A DNA stretch of 64,000 nucleotides from Agarophyton chilense. Lineage: Eukaryota > Rhodophyta > Florideophyceae > Gracilariales > Gracilariaceae. The stretch covers positions 682,001-746,000 of the forward strand of contig JARGXX010000097.1 of NCBI GenBank assembly GCA_030374765.1, read 5' to 3'. The notes under the pieces are model-generated. The model saw only the letters and a program-made list of their open reading frames with translations. It was not told where the DNA came from and did no database searches. Each line of letters starts with the position of its first letter. Within the stretch, counting starts at the first letter, position 1. Shown in pieces: positions 10,599 through 21,710 of the stretch. The translations under genes were made by a program, and so were the position numbers.

Positions 10599-12665
10599 CT
10601 ATGCGTCCCTCTGGTAGTTTTCCTGTGGCTCCTCAGCCACTCCATCGGCCTCTCGGGTAGGGTGATCGACTTCGTCCATAGGGTCCTCTACCAACTTGAC
10701 CTGACGTCGCTGCACGGGAGTAGCCAACGGAGTTACATAGTTCGAACTCTCTGCGGTCCCTGCGGTCCTCGGGGTGATGGGCCTACGGTAGTACCCCTCT
10801 GCGCGGCGCACCTGATAGTTTTCCTCCCTACGGGCCACTGGGGAATACTTTGGGGTAGCCGGCGCCGATGGAGTTGTCGTCCCTAGGGTCAGAACCGATG
10901 GTGCACCAGATGGGGCCGAATGGAAGCTAACCGCGAACGCATCGGCGGCTTCTGAGTGACCGATGGTAGAGTCCGTATCGGTGTGCGACTCGACCAAATG
11001 GGCACTGCTGTCTTTCGGCAGGGGTCTGGCGCGTCCCCTGGTGTCTACATCTCCCATGCGGCGGGAGGTCCTATAGGTCTTCCCGTATCCTTCGGCATAC
11101 GTCACGAGCTGACGTAGTGATAAGTCCGAATGGGCAGTGTAGTGGTTACGGACGTGAGTCCGTATAGCGGGCAACAGACCAGCGATAAAGTATCGCTTGA
11201 GTCGACCTTCGGAAAAAACGTTCCCGCAGCGGCGGGCACGTGTCTACAATTGGTCGGCATAGTCCGTCTCGGACACATTGGAACCTTGACGGTATCCAAT
11301 AACGTCCTGATAGGCGTCCATTATGTAGTCGTCGGAGGCGTACGTCTCCAACAAATAATGGACAACCTCCGGATAGGTCCTCAGGAGTTCCCGATCTCAT
11401 GCGTCCACTTGATTAGCGGAGCCTGAAATCTTCGCAACAACATGGTCCTTCGCCTGACCCGTGAGGAAAAACTGGAATAAGTACATAGCAGCTCCCTCAT
11501 GGATTCCATTCTGGTCACAGGCCACTTGGAAAGAACTCAAGAACCTAAGGACTGTAATGGGGTCCTTCCCCGAAAACTTGTCCTGGATGGTCACTTGCAC
11601 CCTCTTGGCCCACCTGGCAATGTTCTTGGCGACCGAAGAGGTGTACCGCTCGGACCGATCCAACAGGCGGTACGTGCTCACGTCTAAGACCTTCTGGAAC
11701 AGCTCATTAGTCGTGACCAATGGTCTGAGGCGCCGAACGTCTGCCTCGTCTCCACTGGGGTCAGAGGTGCTGGAGGAGTCCGAATGGTCAACATCGCTTG
11801 AGTCCGAGTGGTCTCTCTTCCGACGGCTCGACCTCTTGGCCTTACGGTTTCTCCTCTTCCTCCTCTGGTCGTCGACACTTCCTTGGGACCTCGCGAAAGG
11901 CTCTTCACTAACCCGATGGTCCTCGACGGCGTACCGACTGCCGTATTGTCCAATGGTCTCATCACCCGCGCGGCCTCTCTGCCTCTGAGGTCTGCTTGCC
12001 TCAGGCGGTTGATAGTCCAATGGGTCTTCCTGTGGGCGCACCAGGCGAGGGGCTATTACAGAGCCTGCTCCCGGGTGTCCGGCTGGATGCGACCGATGGT
12101 TAACCAATGGTATACTTTGAGAGACAGCCCGATGGCTGTCCGTTGGGCCTACCTGGCGGGTGATTTCCCCCTGGATGGTCGTAGCTATCGACTCCACGAG
12201 GACGTCTGATTGTACCACCTGAGGAATGAGATCGCTGGCCAACGAGGAGAGGCGTTTGCGTAGTGCCCGGTCCAAACGGTCCTCTAGGAATGACTCCACC
12301 TGGGTCTCGCACCAGGTGCGGAGTTGCGGCCACAGGAGAGCGGCGACGTCGTCCACCATATGGGCAGGGGGGGCGACTGCAGCTAAGTCCTGGGGATTCA
12401 GTGCGGTGTTCCTAGGGGGGTTCCGTTGGTCTAACTGATGAATCCTCTCACGGAGGCGAGCGACCAATGGCGATTCTCCAGTGATCCTTTCAGGGTCGTC
12501 CACAGGGTCAAGTGTGCGTCCACCAGTGCGGCTGCGCGTGCTCCTCCGGTCACTTACACTGTCCCCTGGTACAGGGAGTGATGCGGGTGTGGCCGAGGGG
12601 GCCGCGGCGGCTGCCGGGGATCCTTGTGGGTCTTCGTTTCGGGGGTTTGTGGGTTGGTTATCCAT
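10599..12665 (-). pseudogene. Element B gag region
   Basis: The gag frame starts at 12,665, about 110 bp inside the primer-binding site, and shows a Pro/Ala-rich N-terminus. A Ser/Asp-rich, highly charged centre follows, then the conserved segment with T-Y-R-L-L-D and E-G-A-A-M-Y-L-F-Q-F-F seen also in D gag. The C-terminal part (10,599-11,174) lies in another frame. The region has about two breaks. I see no convincing CCHC zinc knuckle, unlike the gag of C and D. Confidence 0.75.
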
Positions 12666-12776
12666 AAGGTCGGGGTTGTTTTGCGGTCAAAAACGGCGAC
12701 AAGTAGTCCAATGATAGAAGTCCTATTCCAATTCCTTCGGTCTCGAGATTCCAAAACGGCTGTCCTGTAGACTTCT

Positions 12777-12790
12777 AAGTCGGGAGACCA
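12777..12790 (-). promoter_or_regulatory. Primer-binding site of element B
   Basis: On the minus strand this reads TGGTCTCCCGACTT and is separated from the 5' LTR by two bases. It is identical to the site in A, C and D. Confidence 0.85.
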
Positions 12791-12792
12791 GA

Positions 12793-13361
12793 TGTAGTAC
12801 TATACTACCACCAATGGCTGAGTGGGGAAGTAGTATGTACCGAGGGTAGCGGCGGTAGAGTCCAGCCACTGGGGGTGATAATCCACTGGGGTCTGCTTGA
12901 GTCGTGGGCACCTTTTGACCAGCGGGCGCAATGGGCGGGCGTTACCTGAGGACCCTACAGGTCGGGTGACACTCGTAACGATGGCTTAAAAGCCCGTGTC
13001 CTCTGGAACTTTGGGGTAAGTTGAAGACGGAGGTGGTGCTTGCCATTACTTCCTCAGTGGCCGGCTGCACTCAAGCCACTAATATAGTAGGCGAGGCGCT
13101 CAGGTCCACTGGTAAACTACCCTAAAAAATTAAATAAAATATCCCACTCCCTCTGGGCGCACTGCCTTACAATGCCAGGTCCACCGGAGGTCACTGGTCT
13201 GATCTCCTGCTCCCGTGTGCATATCTCCACGTGGCCACTGGGTGGGGTTGCCAACTGCTGCTCCTGCCGTGCGCGTACTTTGGTGCTCGACCGCCGCACC
13301 ACTTTGGGACTCCTCGTCCGACACTCCACATCGCTACCGTTCTTAGGCCCATTGTACTACA
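12793..13361 (-). repeat. 5' LTR of element B
   Basis: 569 bp, TGTAGTAC...GTACTACA on the plus strand, matching the copy at 3,758-4,326 with about 20 differences by eye. ACCAC follows directly and repeats the five bases before the other LTR. Confidence 0.93.
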
Positions 13362-13881
13362 ACCACCGAAGTTGTCGGATGACAAGTTCGAAGTCTACTC
13401 GCACTACTCAAGGAGTTATTCGCTCCGGCGAGAAGGATCGCCGTCGCCTTGGATTGGAGGAGCTGAACTCAACGAATCCGTTATACCGGAAGCTACTTTC
13501 GTACCGTTACTACCAGCTGGACGATTCCTCGTCGAGTCGCACACCCAAGGGCACTGGAAAAGTCAAGGACTGTATCAAAAGAATGGGTCATACACTGCGT
13601 TCGCAGGAATTCAATGGTGAAGATTCTATTCTAATATTTGACTTTCTTGGAAGATTCGTTGAGGAAGCCGACATCCTCCAAATGAATTAGGCGCAAGCTC
13701 AAACTAGAGCCTTGGAAGGAGGAGTTACCTGTTGGTCCAAAGCCGTTCAATACTTTTTGAGGTCATACGCCACTGGTACTGCGATTCAGGATGCAATCCT
13801 TGCTCTCCGCGATACGAAACAGAAGCCTGGTGAAACTGCAACGGTCTATTCAACTCGTTTAGATAAGGAGTTTCACCGATG
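13362..13881 (+). pseudogene. Element A gag, second stretch
   Basis: Gag-like sequence lies between B and C on the plus strand. It contains N-P-L-Y-R-K-L-L-S-Y-R-Y-Y followed by K-V-K-D and a helical region, closely similar to the gag of element C (N-P-L-Y-G-K-V-L-N-Y-R-Y-Y). This shows A and C are related families and that the sequence around B and C belongs to one older element. It is a fossil. Confidence 0.75.
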
Positions 13882-14597
13882 GGTAGTATCCGCTCTAACG
13901 GAGAGAGCAGACACCTGCGACAGCGTTCGGACTGCCGATGGGTCGCTTGCAGCGAAGGAAAAGGGGTGGTGGAGCTAAAATACCAGCGAGCTGGAAGTGG
14001 GGTGTGAGGCCATTACTCGCCAGCGAGGGTGAACAGTGCAACTGTAAAACGTTGATGGAACGTAGATACGAGACGGCTCGTGAAGTGGTTGGGGGCTGAC
14101 TATCTATTATAGCTCGTGCAGATCTCCGGTTAAGGAATCCTAAGCGAGGAACAGAATAGTCATGATTCCCATGTTGTCTCCTTCACTTGGAGTCGGCGCT
14201 CACCTCTGGTACACTATATACTGTGTACCAGGGTGAGTGCTCAAATAAATATATAAATAATACCCAGTGGTCAGCCACTTAGCCAAACCACTGTATGGGT
14301 ATGGTCTCTAATGGACATCTAGCTACAAAGGGTAGTAAAGCCCTCCACGTGGATCGCCACTACATGCGCCGTTGGCAATATGGCATTCCCGTAGGAAGCG
14401 TCGCAACTATGCGCGCGCCGTGGTAAGCCACTCGACCCATGACGCCACGTGTTTCACTAAGACATTCTGCCTCTAGGCATCCTATGCGGGATGCCGCTTC
14501 ATATCACAATGCTAATGATAACACTCACTCATGAGTTCCAACCGCGACTTCGCGAAAAACCAACCTATCGGATTCCCCGACATAGTAGAATACTATA
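13882..14597 (-). repeat. 3' LTR of element C
   Basis: 716 bp matching 23,938-24,653 with scattered differences. The frame of the antisense gene is open leftward into this LTR, with an ATG at 14,531 inside it. Confidence 0.9.
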
Positions 14598-14764
14598 TAT
14601 CCCCCTCGTCAAGCGCGAACTATGGGGGACGCAAGAAGCGTTTATACGCAGTTGGATCGGTGTTCCGGGTACTCATCGTCATCACGAATTCCTCGCCGCC
14701 CGACCAATTTTACAGTTCTCAACAGTATTCTGTTCCTCACCGCTCTTCAGCTCGATCTCTCGCG

Positions 14765-16450
14765 ATGGATCCGAACGCCGGGTTTAACCCGTTCCAGCCC
14801 TCCTCTGACGATGTGCCTTCTAGGGCTCCATCAAAAACTGCTGGTTATGCATCGCAGCCTACTGCTCAACTCGGTCCATACCGTTCGTTCCCCACACCGT
14901 ACACCGGATTCCAGTCGGTACCGTTACCTCAGCCAACCGTGCCTCCGATGCCGAACGCGGCTTACGTCGCCTCTGCGGGTGTGATTCGAGCTCCTTCTCG
15001 TCGTGCTCAGCGGAGCTACCCGCACCCTGCGGATCTCTATGGACGAGATCCTCTCGACAACGTTGAACTTTTTGCGCAAGTGCCCTGGTTTGATCCAGTT
15101 GCTATCCGCGATGACGCGTTGATACAGCAGTATGTACACGGTGGGTACTTCCTTGACGGTATTCCGGAACACGCGATTTGTAGCGACGACTGGGCGAGCC
15201 ATATTGCTTTGCCAGACAACGCGATTGCGCGACATTCAACGAAAACCTTGTCCGAAGCCCGTACGCGGTTCACCAAGCTGATTTACCAGCGTCTTCACCG
15301 ATTTATCAGTACGGTTCTCCTCCCGCAGGACTGGGAACTAGATACCTGGAAAGCCCGTACCGACGGTGAAGGTTACTCGTATGTCGAGACAGTCGTTGAA
15401 GCCGATGTTAGTGGTTGGCGCGGTCTGCGCGGTGTGCGTGTTGCAGCTTTCTGCTTTCAGCAACCTCTTCTCTGTGCGGAGTTCCGCTTCCTTCGAAAGC
15501 GTGACATTCCCTATTGGGATCACTCCCGTTGGGAACGTCGTACTCGATCACGTTTGGGCTATTTGGAGCCGTATCAAATGATCGAGATTGACCGCATCCG
15601 GCGGAATGCGCGCTTCGGGCGCTACATCGGTGTTCCGGAGCATTGGGCGGCGATCGAGAGTCCTCGTGGGTGCCCTGTGGAGCTCCCACTGCCGATCTCT
15701 CACATCGGGGCCGCGTTGGTTAACGACCCGTTTTCGGGATATTGGACAATGGTTTATACCGATTTTATCGCCAAGATGGCCGTCTTCCTCCTGGGGGATG
15801 CTAATGATACCTTTAGAGCTTGGTACATGTCGCCTAGAGTGCGAAAGTATGCGAGAGAACTCGATCTTTCCCTTGTCCTGGGATCCCGTGCGAACCATGC
15901 CGACTTCCTTCATCTTGTGGATTTGATCTACAGTGTCGACTGGTGTGGAGTTCCAGCTGATCAATCCGCTCGCGGAACCAGTGCAAGACACCACGACCAT
16001 TCTCCTCGACGAACATCAAGTGCTGGAGATTTCGTTTGGTACGACCCCTGGACGCGCCAGTTGATCACCTCCGAGCAGGCTCGCTTTCTTCCGGAGAATC
16101 CGCGTGACATGCCACCGAACCAGCTTACTGGATACGTGTACGATGCTACTCCATCCGAGAGTGGAGAGGAACCGTATGAGGAAGCGCCGGGAGCTGAGAC
16201 TGAACTCGGTTACGAGGACAAGCCAGAGCTGCCAGGCATAGCGACTTCCGTCGATCATTCCGCAGCGGCGGAAGTTGCTCAAGAGTACTTTCATGGGTTT
16301 ACCCAACAACTGAGTGCAGTGCAGGTCGAAGATCCAGGCTTGGATCCGCTGAGGCAGTTCTTCTTAGATGCGGGCTTTCCGATGGACCAAGTTGAGGATG
16401 ATCGCGCACAGCTTCTGGCGAACCTGCGTACTCGCACGTCTCTTTTATGA
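14765..16450 (+). CDS. Antisense accessory frame of element C
   Basis: A long intact frame lies on the plus strand between pol and the 3' LTR of C, antisense to the element's own genes. I prefer the ATG at 14,765 (M-D-P-N-A-G-F), giving about 561 residues; the frame is open back to an ATG at 14,531 inside the LTR. The product has a Pro/Ser-rich N-terminus, then a dense folded-looking middle with many Trp and Tyr residues, and an acidic C-terminus with repeated Glu and Asp. It has no transmembrane span, zinc finger or enzyme motif that I recognise. It is strikingly intact compared with the decayed gag and pol beside it, which hints at later decay of those genes or at use of this one. Function is unknown. 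Confidence 0.6.
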   Translation: MDPNAGFNPFQPSSDDVPSRAPSKTAGYASQPTAQLGPYRSFPTPYTGFQSVPLPQPTVPPMPNAAYVASAGVIRAPSRRAQRSYPHPADLYGRDPLDNVELFAQVPWFDPVAIRDDALIQQYVHGGYFLDGIPEHAICSDDWASHIALPDNAIARHSTKTLSEARTRFTKLIYQRLHRFISTVLLPQDWELDTWKARTDGEGYSYVETVVEADVSGWRGLRGVRVAAFCFQQPLLCAEFRFLRKRDIPYWDHSRWERRTRSRLGYLEPYQMIEIDRIRRNARFGRYIGVPEHWAAIESPRGCPVELPLPISHIGAALVNDPFSGYWTMVYTDFIAKMAVFLLGDANDTFRAWYMSPRVRKYARELDLSLVLGSRANHADFLHLVDLIYSVDWCGVPADQSARGTSARHHDHSPRRTSSAGDFVWYDPWTRQLITSEQARFLPENPRDMPPNQLTGYVYDATPSESGEEPYEEAPGAETELGYEDKPELPGIATSVDHSAAAEVAQEYFHGFTQQLSAVQVEDPGLDPLRQFFLDAGFPMDQVEDDRAQLLANLRTRTSLL

Positions 16451-16547
16451 TCCTAGAAAACACTCCTAGTCAACACCCTTGCGGTGGTATCTTGATACCA
16501 ATAAAACTCCGGGGACTTCGTGTCTTCACGTTCCCTTCTTATCTTCT

Positions 16548-16642
16548 AGTCTTCATCTCTTCTCGCTTCTCGAGTTCTTAAATCCTTCTTCTCGCTTCTC
16601 GATTTCTTCAATCCTTCCTCTAGATTCTCGAGTTCTTCATAA
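16548..16642. repeat. CTTCTCG-rich tandem repeat in element C
   Basis: About two and a half imperfect copies of a roughly 37-bp unit containing CTTCTCGCTTCTCGA and TTCTTAAATCC lie just after the antisense frame of C. The pyrimidine-rich strand continues to about 16,735. It could be part of an untranslated region of the antisense transcript or near the end of pol. No other role is visible. Confidence 0.5.
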
Positions 16643-16733
16643 AGGATAATCAGTAAATGTCCTGTGCTTGCATGTTTTCACGTTTCTTCTTCATGTCTTC
16701 TTGTTTTCTTCTCGTTTTTCGAGTTTTTACTAC

Positions 16734-18800
16734 CTATGTAGCCCATACTTGGAAATGGGATGTGCCCATGAGCCCGACTATCGAGCAGTCGATCTCCCTG
16801 GGGAGTGGTATTCGCATGCGTCGATGATATCGCACGAGTTGCGAACGGGGGATATGAGCTATAGATTCCCACGTATCCGCTTCCGGACGAAAACCGTACC
16901 AACGGACTCGAAACAGTAATTCTCTAGTATCTTCATGCTCGCCATGTTCACATATGCGATCCATAACATATTCCTGGGCGTTTCCCAATGCTTTCGCTGT
17001 TGGCGCGAGACTCCTGTTAACAGGTTTGAAATGCCTTAGGGTTGACCCAAGCGTCTCTGTGTTAGCAGTCTCAGCGTCGCTAAGCGTTCGCTCGTCAACT
17101 AACTGTCGTTTTGCCCGCAGGGGCAGTGTACTCATTCCTTGAAAACCTTTCCCAGATAAAGAGCTATCCTGTTTTTCAGGTTCCATAGAAGCGTACTTCT
17201 TGCTACTTCTCAATTCCATTCGTGGATGATATTCCTTCGGTTTGTCCGATTCTGACCGCTGTTGGGTGGACGATGGTGCTTTCACCACGACAGGAGGCGA
17301 TAACTCTTCTTCTTCCTGCCAACGAGGAATGGGACCCGATATCGGCGGAACAGCGAGTGGCGCTTCACCTGACGGTTCAGCCTGAAGCGGCAGCGGCGCG
17401 TCTTCGCGTGCACTCGTTTCCAAGTCTTTGAGGCCAAAGTCCAAAACATCTTTCCTGCTTTCAGGTTCCATTTCTGTGCTTACGGGTGAGTGCGTGCCAC
17501 GGGGCATATCCCGATACTTCGGAAGCTGTCCGTGATTGGCGTACGCAACCGCCGGCGGTGGGAGATCAGGAGCTTTCTCCTCCGCTCGAGCCATTGGTGG
17601 CGGTTCAATCTCCCCAGAGTAACTTGGGCTTTTGCCCTGACGTTCCGTCGCACTTCCCTCGTTAGTTCTACCAGATATCTGGACTTCCACTTGCGGGTCA
17701 GGCGCGACTTCAACGCGATCGCGCGATACACGTTCAACGACCTCACCTGTCTTGATGACCACTGTGTCTTCATTAAGTTCCACCACTTTGAAGGGTCCAG
17801 CCGCTATCGGCAACAACTTATGACGAGATTCTTCCTGTTTGTCAGGTCTTTCAACTCGCACGAAGACGTGACGTCCTACTCGGATTGCCGGATTTCCTCT
17901 TCGCCTTCTGGCATCATAGTTTCGCTTATAGCGAGCTTGCGTCTTTGATAACTCCTTAGCGGCTTCTTCCACTCTGGCTTTCAGGTCATTCCTCCATTTC
18001 AGATGGTACGTAGCCGGGGTCGGCGCGTCCAATTCCGTCTCGTCGTCGAGCGCAACCGGTAAGGCCGGAGGGTTAAGTGAGAGCACGAGGTTGAACGGTG
18101 CCGTCTTTGTAGAGGTATGCACTTTCGTATTGTACGCGTAGCACAGAGTATCTGTAAACATATCCCATTCTTTCCGTTGGTACGCGATGTAGTGTCGTAA
18201 TGCTGCTATCAGCGTGCGGTTGAAACGCTCCACCTGACCGTTGCATTGCGGATGATAGGTCGTGGTAAACACGTTTCGAATGCCCATAATGCGGCAAACA
18301 TTCTGAAAGAACTTTGCAACGATTTGCTTCCCATTATCTGATAACAGAACTTCTGGTGGTCCGTATATAAATACCCAGTGTTTGATAAACGCCTGTGCGA
18401 TTAAGGCTGCGGTTATCCGCTTCAGCGACACAGTCCGCACTAGCTTCGAGAAGCGATCGGTGATTACCAATAGTTAGCGATAACCTCGCCTTGAGCGAAC
18501 CAATTCCCCTAGGATGTCGATACTGACGTATTGTAAAGGCGCTTTCGCCTGGAATAACCTCATCGGTTTCCGCTTCCTGTAAAGCTTCACGCGATTCTTT
18601 GCACATGTTGTACACAACCTCACTGTAGCATGGCAGTCCATTGCCAAAGTAGGCCAGTAAAAATCTCTTCTTAGAGTCATGAACAACTTCGTTTCTCCTG
18701 GATGACCAGACAGCCCGCTGTAGTGTGACAGATGGAGTACTCGACTCTTCAAAACGTGTGGAATCACGATTTGATCATACTTTCTGACATGTCTTAACAT
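16734..18800 (-). pseudogene. Element C integrase and chromodomain
   Basis: The N-terminal H-H-C-C integrase zinc region is seen at 18,474-18,800 (H-Y-S-G-L-S-G-H-P-G, then C-T-T-C-A-K). The integrase core with L-L-S-D-N-G-K and the C-terminal half follow at 16,734-18,470. The end of the frame carries a chromodomain, V-R-W-Y-G-F type, about 55 residues long. Between core and chromodomain is an unusually long, low-complexity linker of some 200 residues. The region is broken. Confidence 0.8.
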
Positions 18801-19016
18801 TATTCCTCGTGAATCGAGTGAAAAGGGGAGCTACTCCCCCCCGTTAAGACGAGAGCGTATCGACGCACAAAACGTATCGGCGTGTTGCTCATTGAGAAGC
18901 TCAGTGCACGAAATTCGCTCGAGTTGAATTGACGGGTCAGTGTCTGCTAATGCAAGGAACGGGTCTGCATCCGAATAATCATCAAGGGTCTCTTGTTCCT
19001 CTTCTTCAAAAGATGG

Positions 19017-21345
19017 TTAATGGGGCTCCATGTAGAAGCAAGGTATCTCTTCATCGATTTCGCCTTGAGTTTCGCCTAGTGTTTTGAGTCGCGATAGCGC
19101 GTCAGCTTGGACATTGACCAGTCCCTTCTTATACTTCACTTCGAAATCGAATTCAGAAAGGCGTAAGCTCCATCGTGTGAGACGACCAGACGGGTCTGTA
19201 ATGGACAGTAACCATCGTAGAGACGAATGATCCCTGTTGACGGTAAAACGTTCTCCTTGGAGATACGGTCGCAATGTGGTTAGAGCCGAAACGACTGCAA
19301 GACATTCCTTTTCTGAAACTGAATACTTCTTCTCAGCTGCGTTCAGAGATCTTGACCAGTAACCAATGGGTTTGCGTTCACCATCAGGGTGTGTTTGAAA
19401 AGGGGCACACCCTACTTGGTACTCGTTAGAGTTGATATGCACTGAGTATGGCAGATTGGGGATGGACAGCGCCAAGACTGGGGCTGTAATAATCTTTGTC
19501 TTCAGCGTGTCGAACGCTTCCGCTTCAGCTTGACTGAATTGTTCAATCTGTACTGGTTGTCCTTTACGCAGCTTTGCATTGAGCGGTGCCGCTATATGCG
19601 AGTATCGCGGCACGAATCGTCGGTAGACGTTGCAGAAGCCGAGGAAAGAACGCAATTGCTTCTGTGTCGACGGAGGTTGTACTTCGCGGAGAGCCGCTGT
19701 TTGTGCATCTTGAATGGCAAGCTATCCCGATTTGATCACATGTCCTACGCACCGGACGGTGCCGGCGAACCATTCGCATTTCTTGAACTACAAGGTGATA
19801 CCTGCGCTCTGTAGTGCTTTGAGGATCTCCTCGATATGTCGTAAATGGCTTTCCACATCCTGGGAAAAGATAATCACATTGTCCAAATAGACTAAACAAG
19901 TCTTCCACTTGTATCTGGAGAGCAAGATGTCCAGAGTACGCTGGACAGTAGCCGGTGCATTCGTTAAGCCAAAGGGCATCCTTTTGAAGCGGTAGAGAAC
20001 GGCGTGACACGCAAATGCGGTTTTATCTTGGTCTTCTTCCGCTACAGGTACCTGTGAATAGCCAGAGTTGGCGTCCAACGTGGTGAACACGTTCTCTTCT
20101 CCTAAGCTGTCAATGAATTCGTCCATTCGAGGCAACGGGTATGTATCTCGAACTGTAACTGCGTTCAGTTTTCGATAATCGATACAGAATCGTAAAGAAC
20201 CATCAGGTTTTGGAACCAGCACCACTGGTGAGGCCCAAGCAGATTGAGCTGCTTCGATTACTCCTTCTTCCAGCATTTTGCTGATATTCTCCTCCTCGAT
20301 TTGGCGAGTTCGCGGTCTCGCTCTGTTGGGTGGTTGGGAGATGGGTCGTGACCCTGGGATTAAATCAATGTGGTGTTCCCTAGCAGAGATCTCTCCTAGT
20401 TTTCCACCCCACATGGATGTATACTTCTTAAGCATAGACCTGATCTGCGTTCTGTAGTGTTCCGACAAATGTGCTATGTCTAGCTCATCGACCAGGCTCT
20501 CTGGATCCTTTGCCCTTTGCAACTGATCTCCAGACGGAGTTTGCAGTTCTTCGTCTGTGTCACCGAAACGGGCTAATCCCAATACTTCTGCAGTAGAAAT
20601 ATGAGTAGGGAACACCACTGTGAGATGAGGCAAAGCTGTTGCAACAACCTGATTCTTCGGTATCTGATAATCGTTATCGGTGAAGTTACTCACTAGTATC
20701 CAAAAAGGGGCTACCAGGGTCAACCTGAACAATGCCGTTAGCGACTAGCAATCCACGGGATTCGTACATCCGAGTATTCGGTTGAATTACTACGAGTCCG
20801 TGTCGTTCTGTTCTTACTTGAACCCAAGTCTGGGTTTGCGCCTTCAGCATGGCACTCTTCGCTACTCGAATCCTCGGCGAGACACGTCCTCGGGATTTCC
20901 CGTATTCCATAGATGGTGGCAGTGGAGGTGCTTCAGAGCAACGACGCATTGGCTTGCGAACAATTGGTACCATTGATCTATCATCTAGTTCCACTAGTTT
21001 TCTTCGCGGGCGAATGGCTTCGACAAACTTATCGCAATAATCACATCCCAGTACCACTGGTGCTGCTAACTTCTTACAGACGATGAAGTCGATTAAGACT
21101 ACAAAGCGTCCCAAACGCACCACGAGTCGAACTGTTCCCAGTGTCTTCACAGCATTTTTGTTGGCATCCCGGATGTCCGGTACAGGACCATATCGAATAC
21201 GTTCTAAGTCAGCAGGAGCGAGCTCCGACTCCCGTATAAAGTTCGGACCAGCACCTGTGTCCAGGATAGTCAATCGACGATATAACAGATTCCTGTCAGA
21301 GCCGATGTCGGCATAGAGCTTATAGTTTCTTTTAGACACTACCAT
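19017..21345 (-). pseudogene. Element C protease, RT and RNase H
   Basis: Protease with D-T-G-A-G-P-N-F lies at 20,686-21,345. Reverse transcriptase with the Y-R-K-L-N-A-V and M-P-F-G-L motifs and an active-site loop lies at 19,788-20,732. RNase H lies at 19,017-19,655. All are Ty3/gypsy type and close to element B in order. The region is broken in several places. Confidence 0.82.
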
Positions 21346-21710
21346 GAGGTAACTTTCCCGTTTTTACGGACAAGTATAACGTCTCCAAGGACGATGTAAC
21401 TCACAGACAAAATGTGCTCGCATTCCGTCCGGCGGATTGATTCCGTACGGCAGAAATGTGGGAGGCCTCAAGAGAATCTTGGGCTTCCAAGCGCGGGAGC
21501 CGGGAGGCGACCTCTCCCTGGTCATCACTATGGGATCGACTAGTGACGACCCCCTAGGGGCTCCCTCACTTAGTTTTCCGGTTGCACCGGCTTATTCGCC
21601 TCAAAGGTGCCTCTTTCTACCGGGGTTCCGGGTTGTAACACTTCAGCATTCTGAGCAACCGGCTTGTCCGTCCGGCGCATTGGTGTCTGAGAAAACCAAC
21701 TTTTGGCTTT

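Larger units (their letters stand above)
3758..13361 (-). mobile_element. Chromodomain Ty3/gypsy element B
   Basis: This is a complete-looking LTR retrotransposon on the minus strand, bounded by 569-bp LTRs and a perfect 5-bp target duplication, ACCAC (3,753-3,757 and 13,362-13,366). Order in its own sense: 5' LTR (12,793-13,361), primer-binding site, gag (about 12,665 to 10,599), one long pol frame with protease, reverse transcriptase, RNase H, integrase and chromodomain (10,518-6,355), a GC-rich 0.9 kb, an antisense reading frame (4,486-5,419, plus strand) and the 3' LTR (3,758-4,326). The LTRs differ at roughly 20 positions (about 3.5% by eye), suggesting moderate age. Pol is uninterrupted; gag has about two breaks. 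The whole element is rich in the palindrome CCANTGG. Confidence 0.92.

Noticed and set aside
11461-11988. Plus-strand frames opposite the gag of element B as accessory genes
   Set aside because: They mirror the gag frame on the other strand, have no independent likeness, and are not in the position of the antisense frames of C and D.
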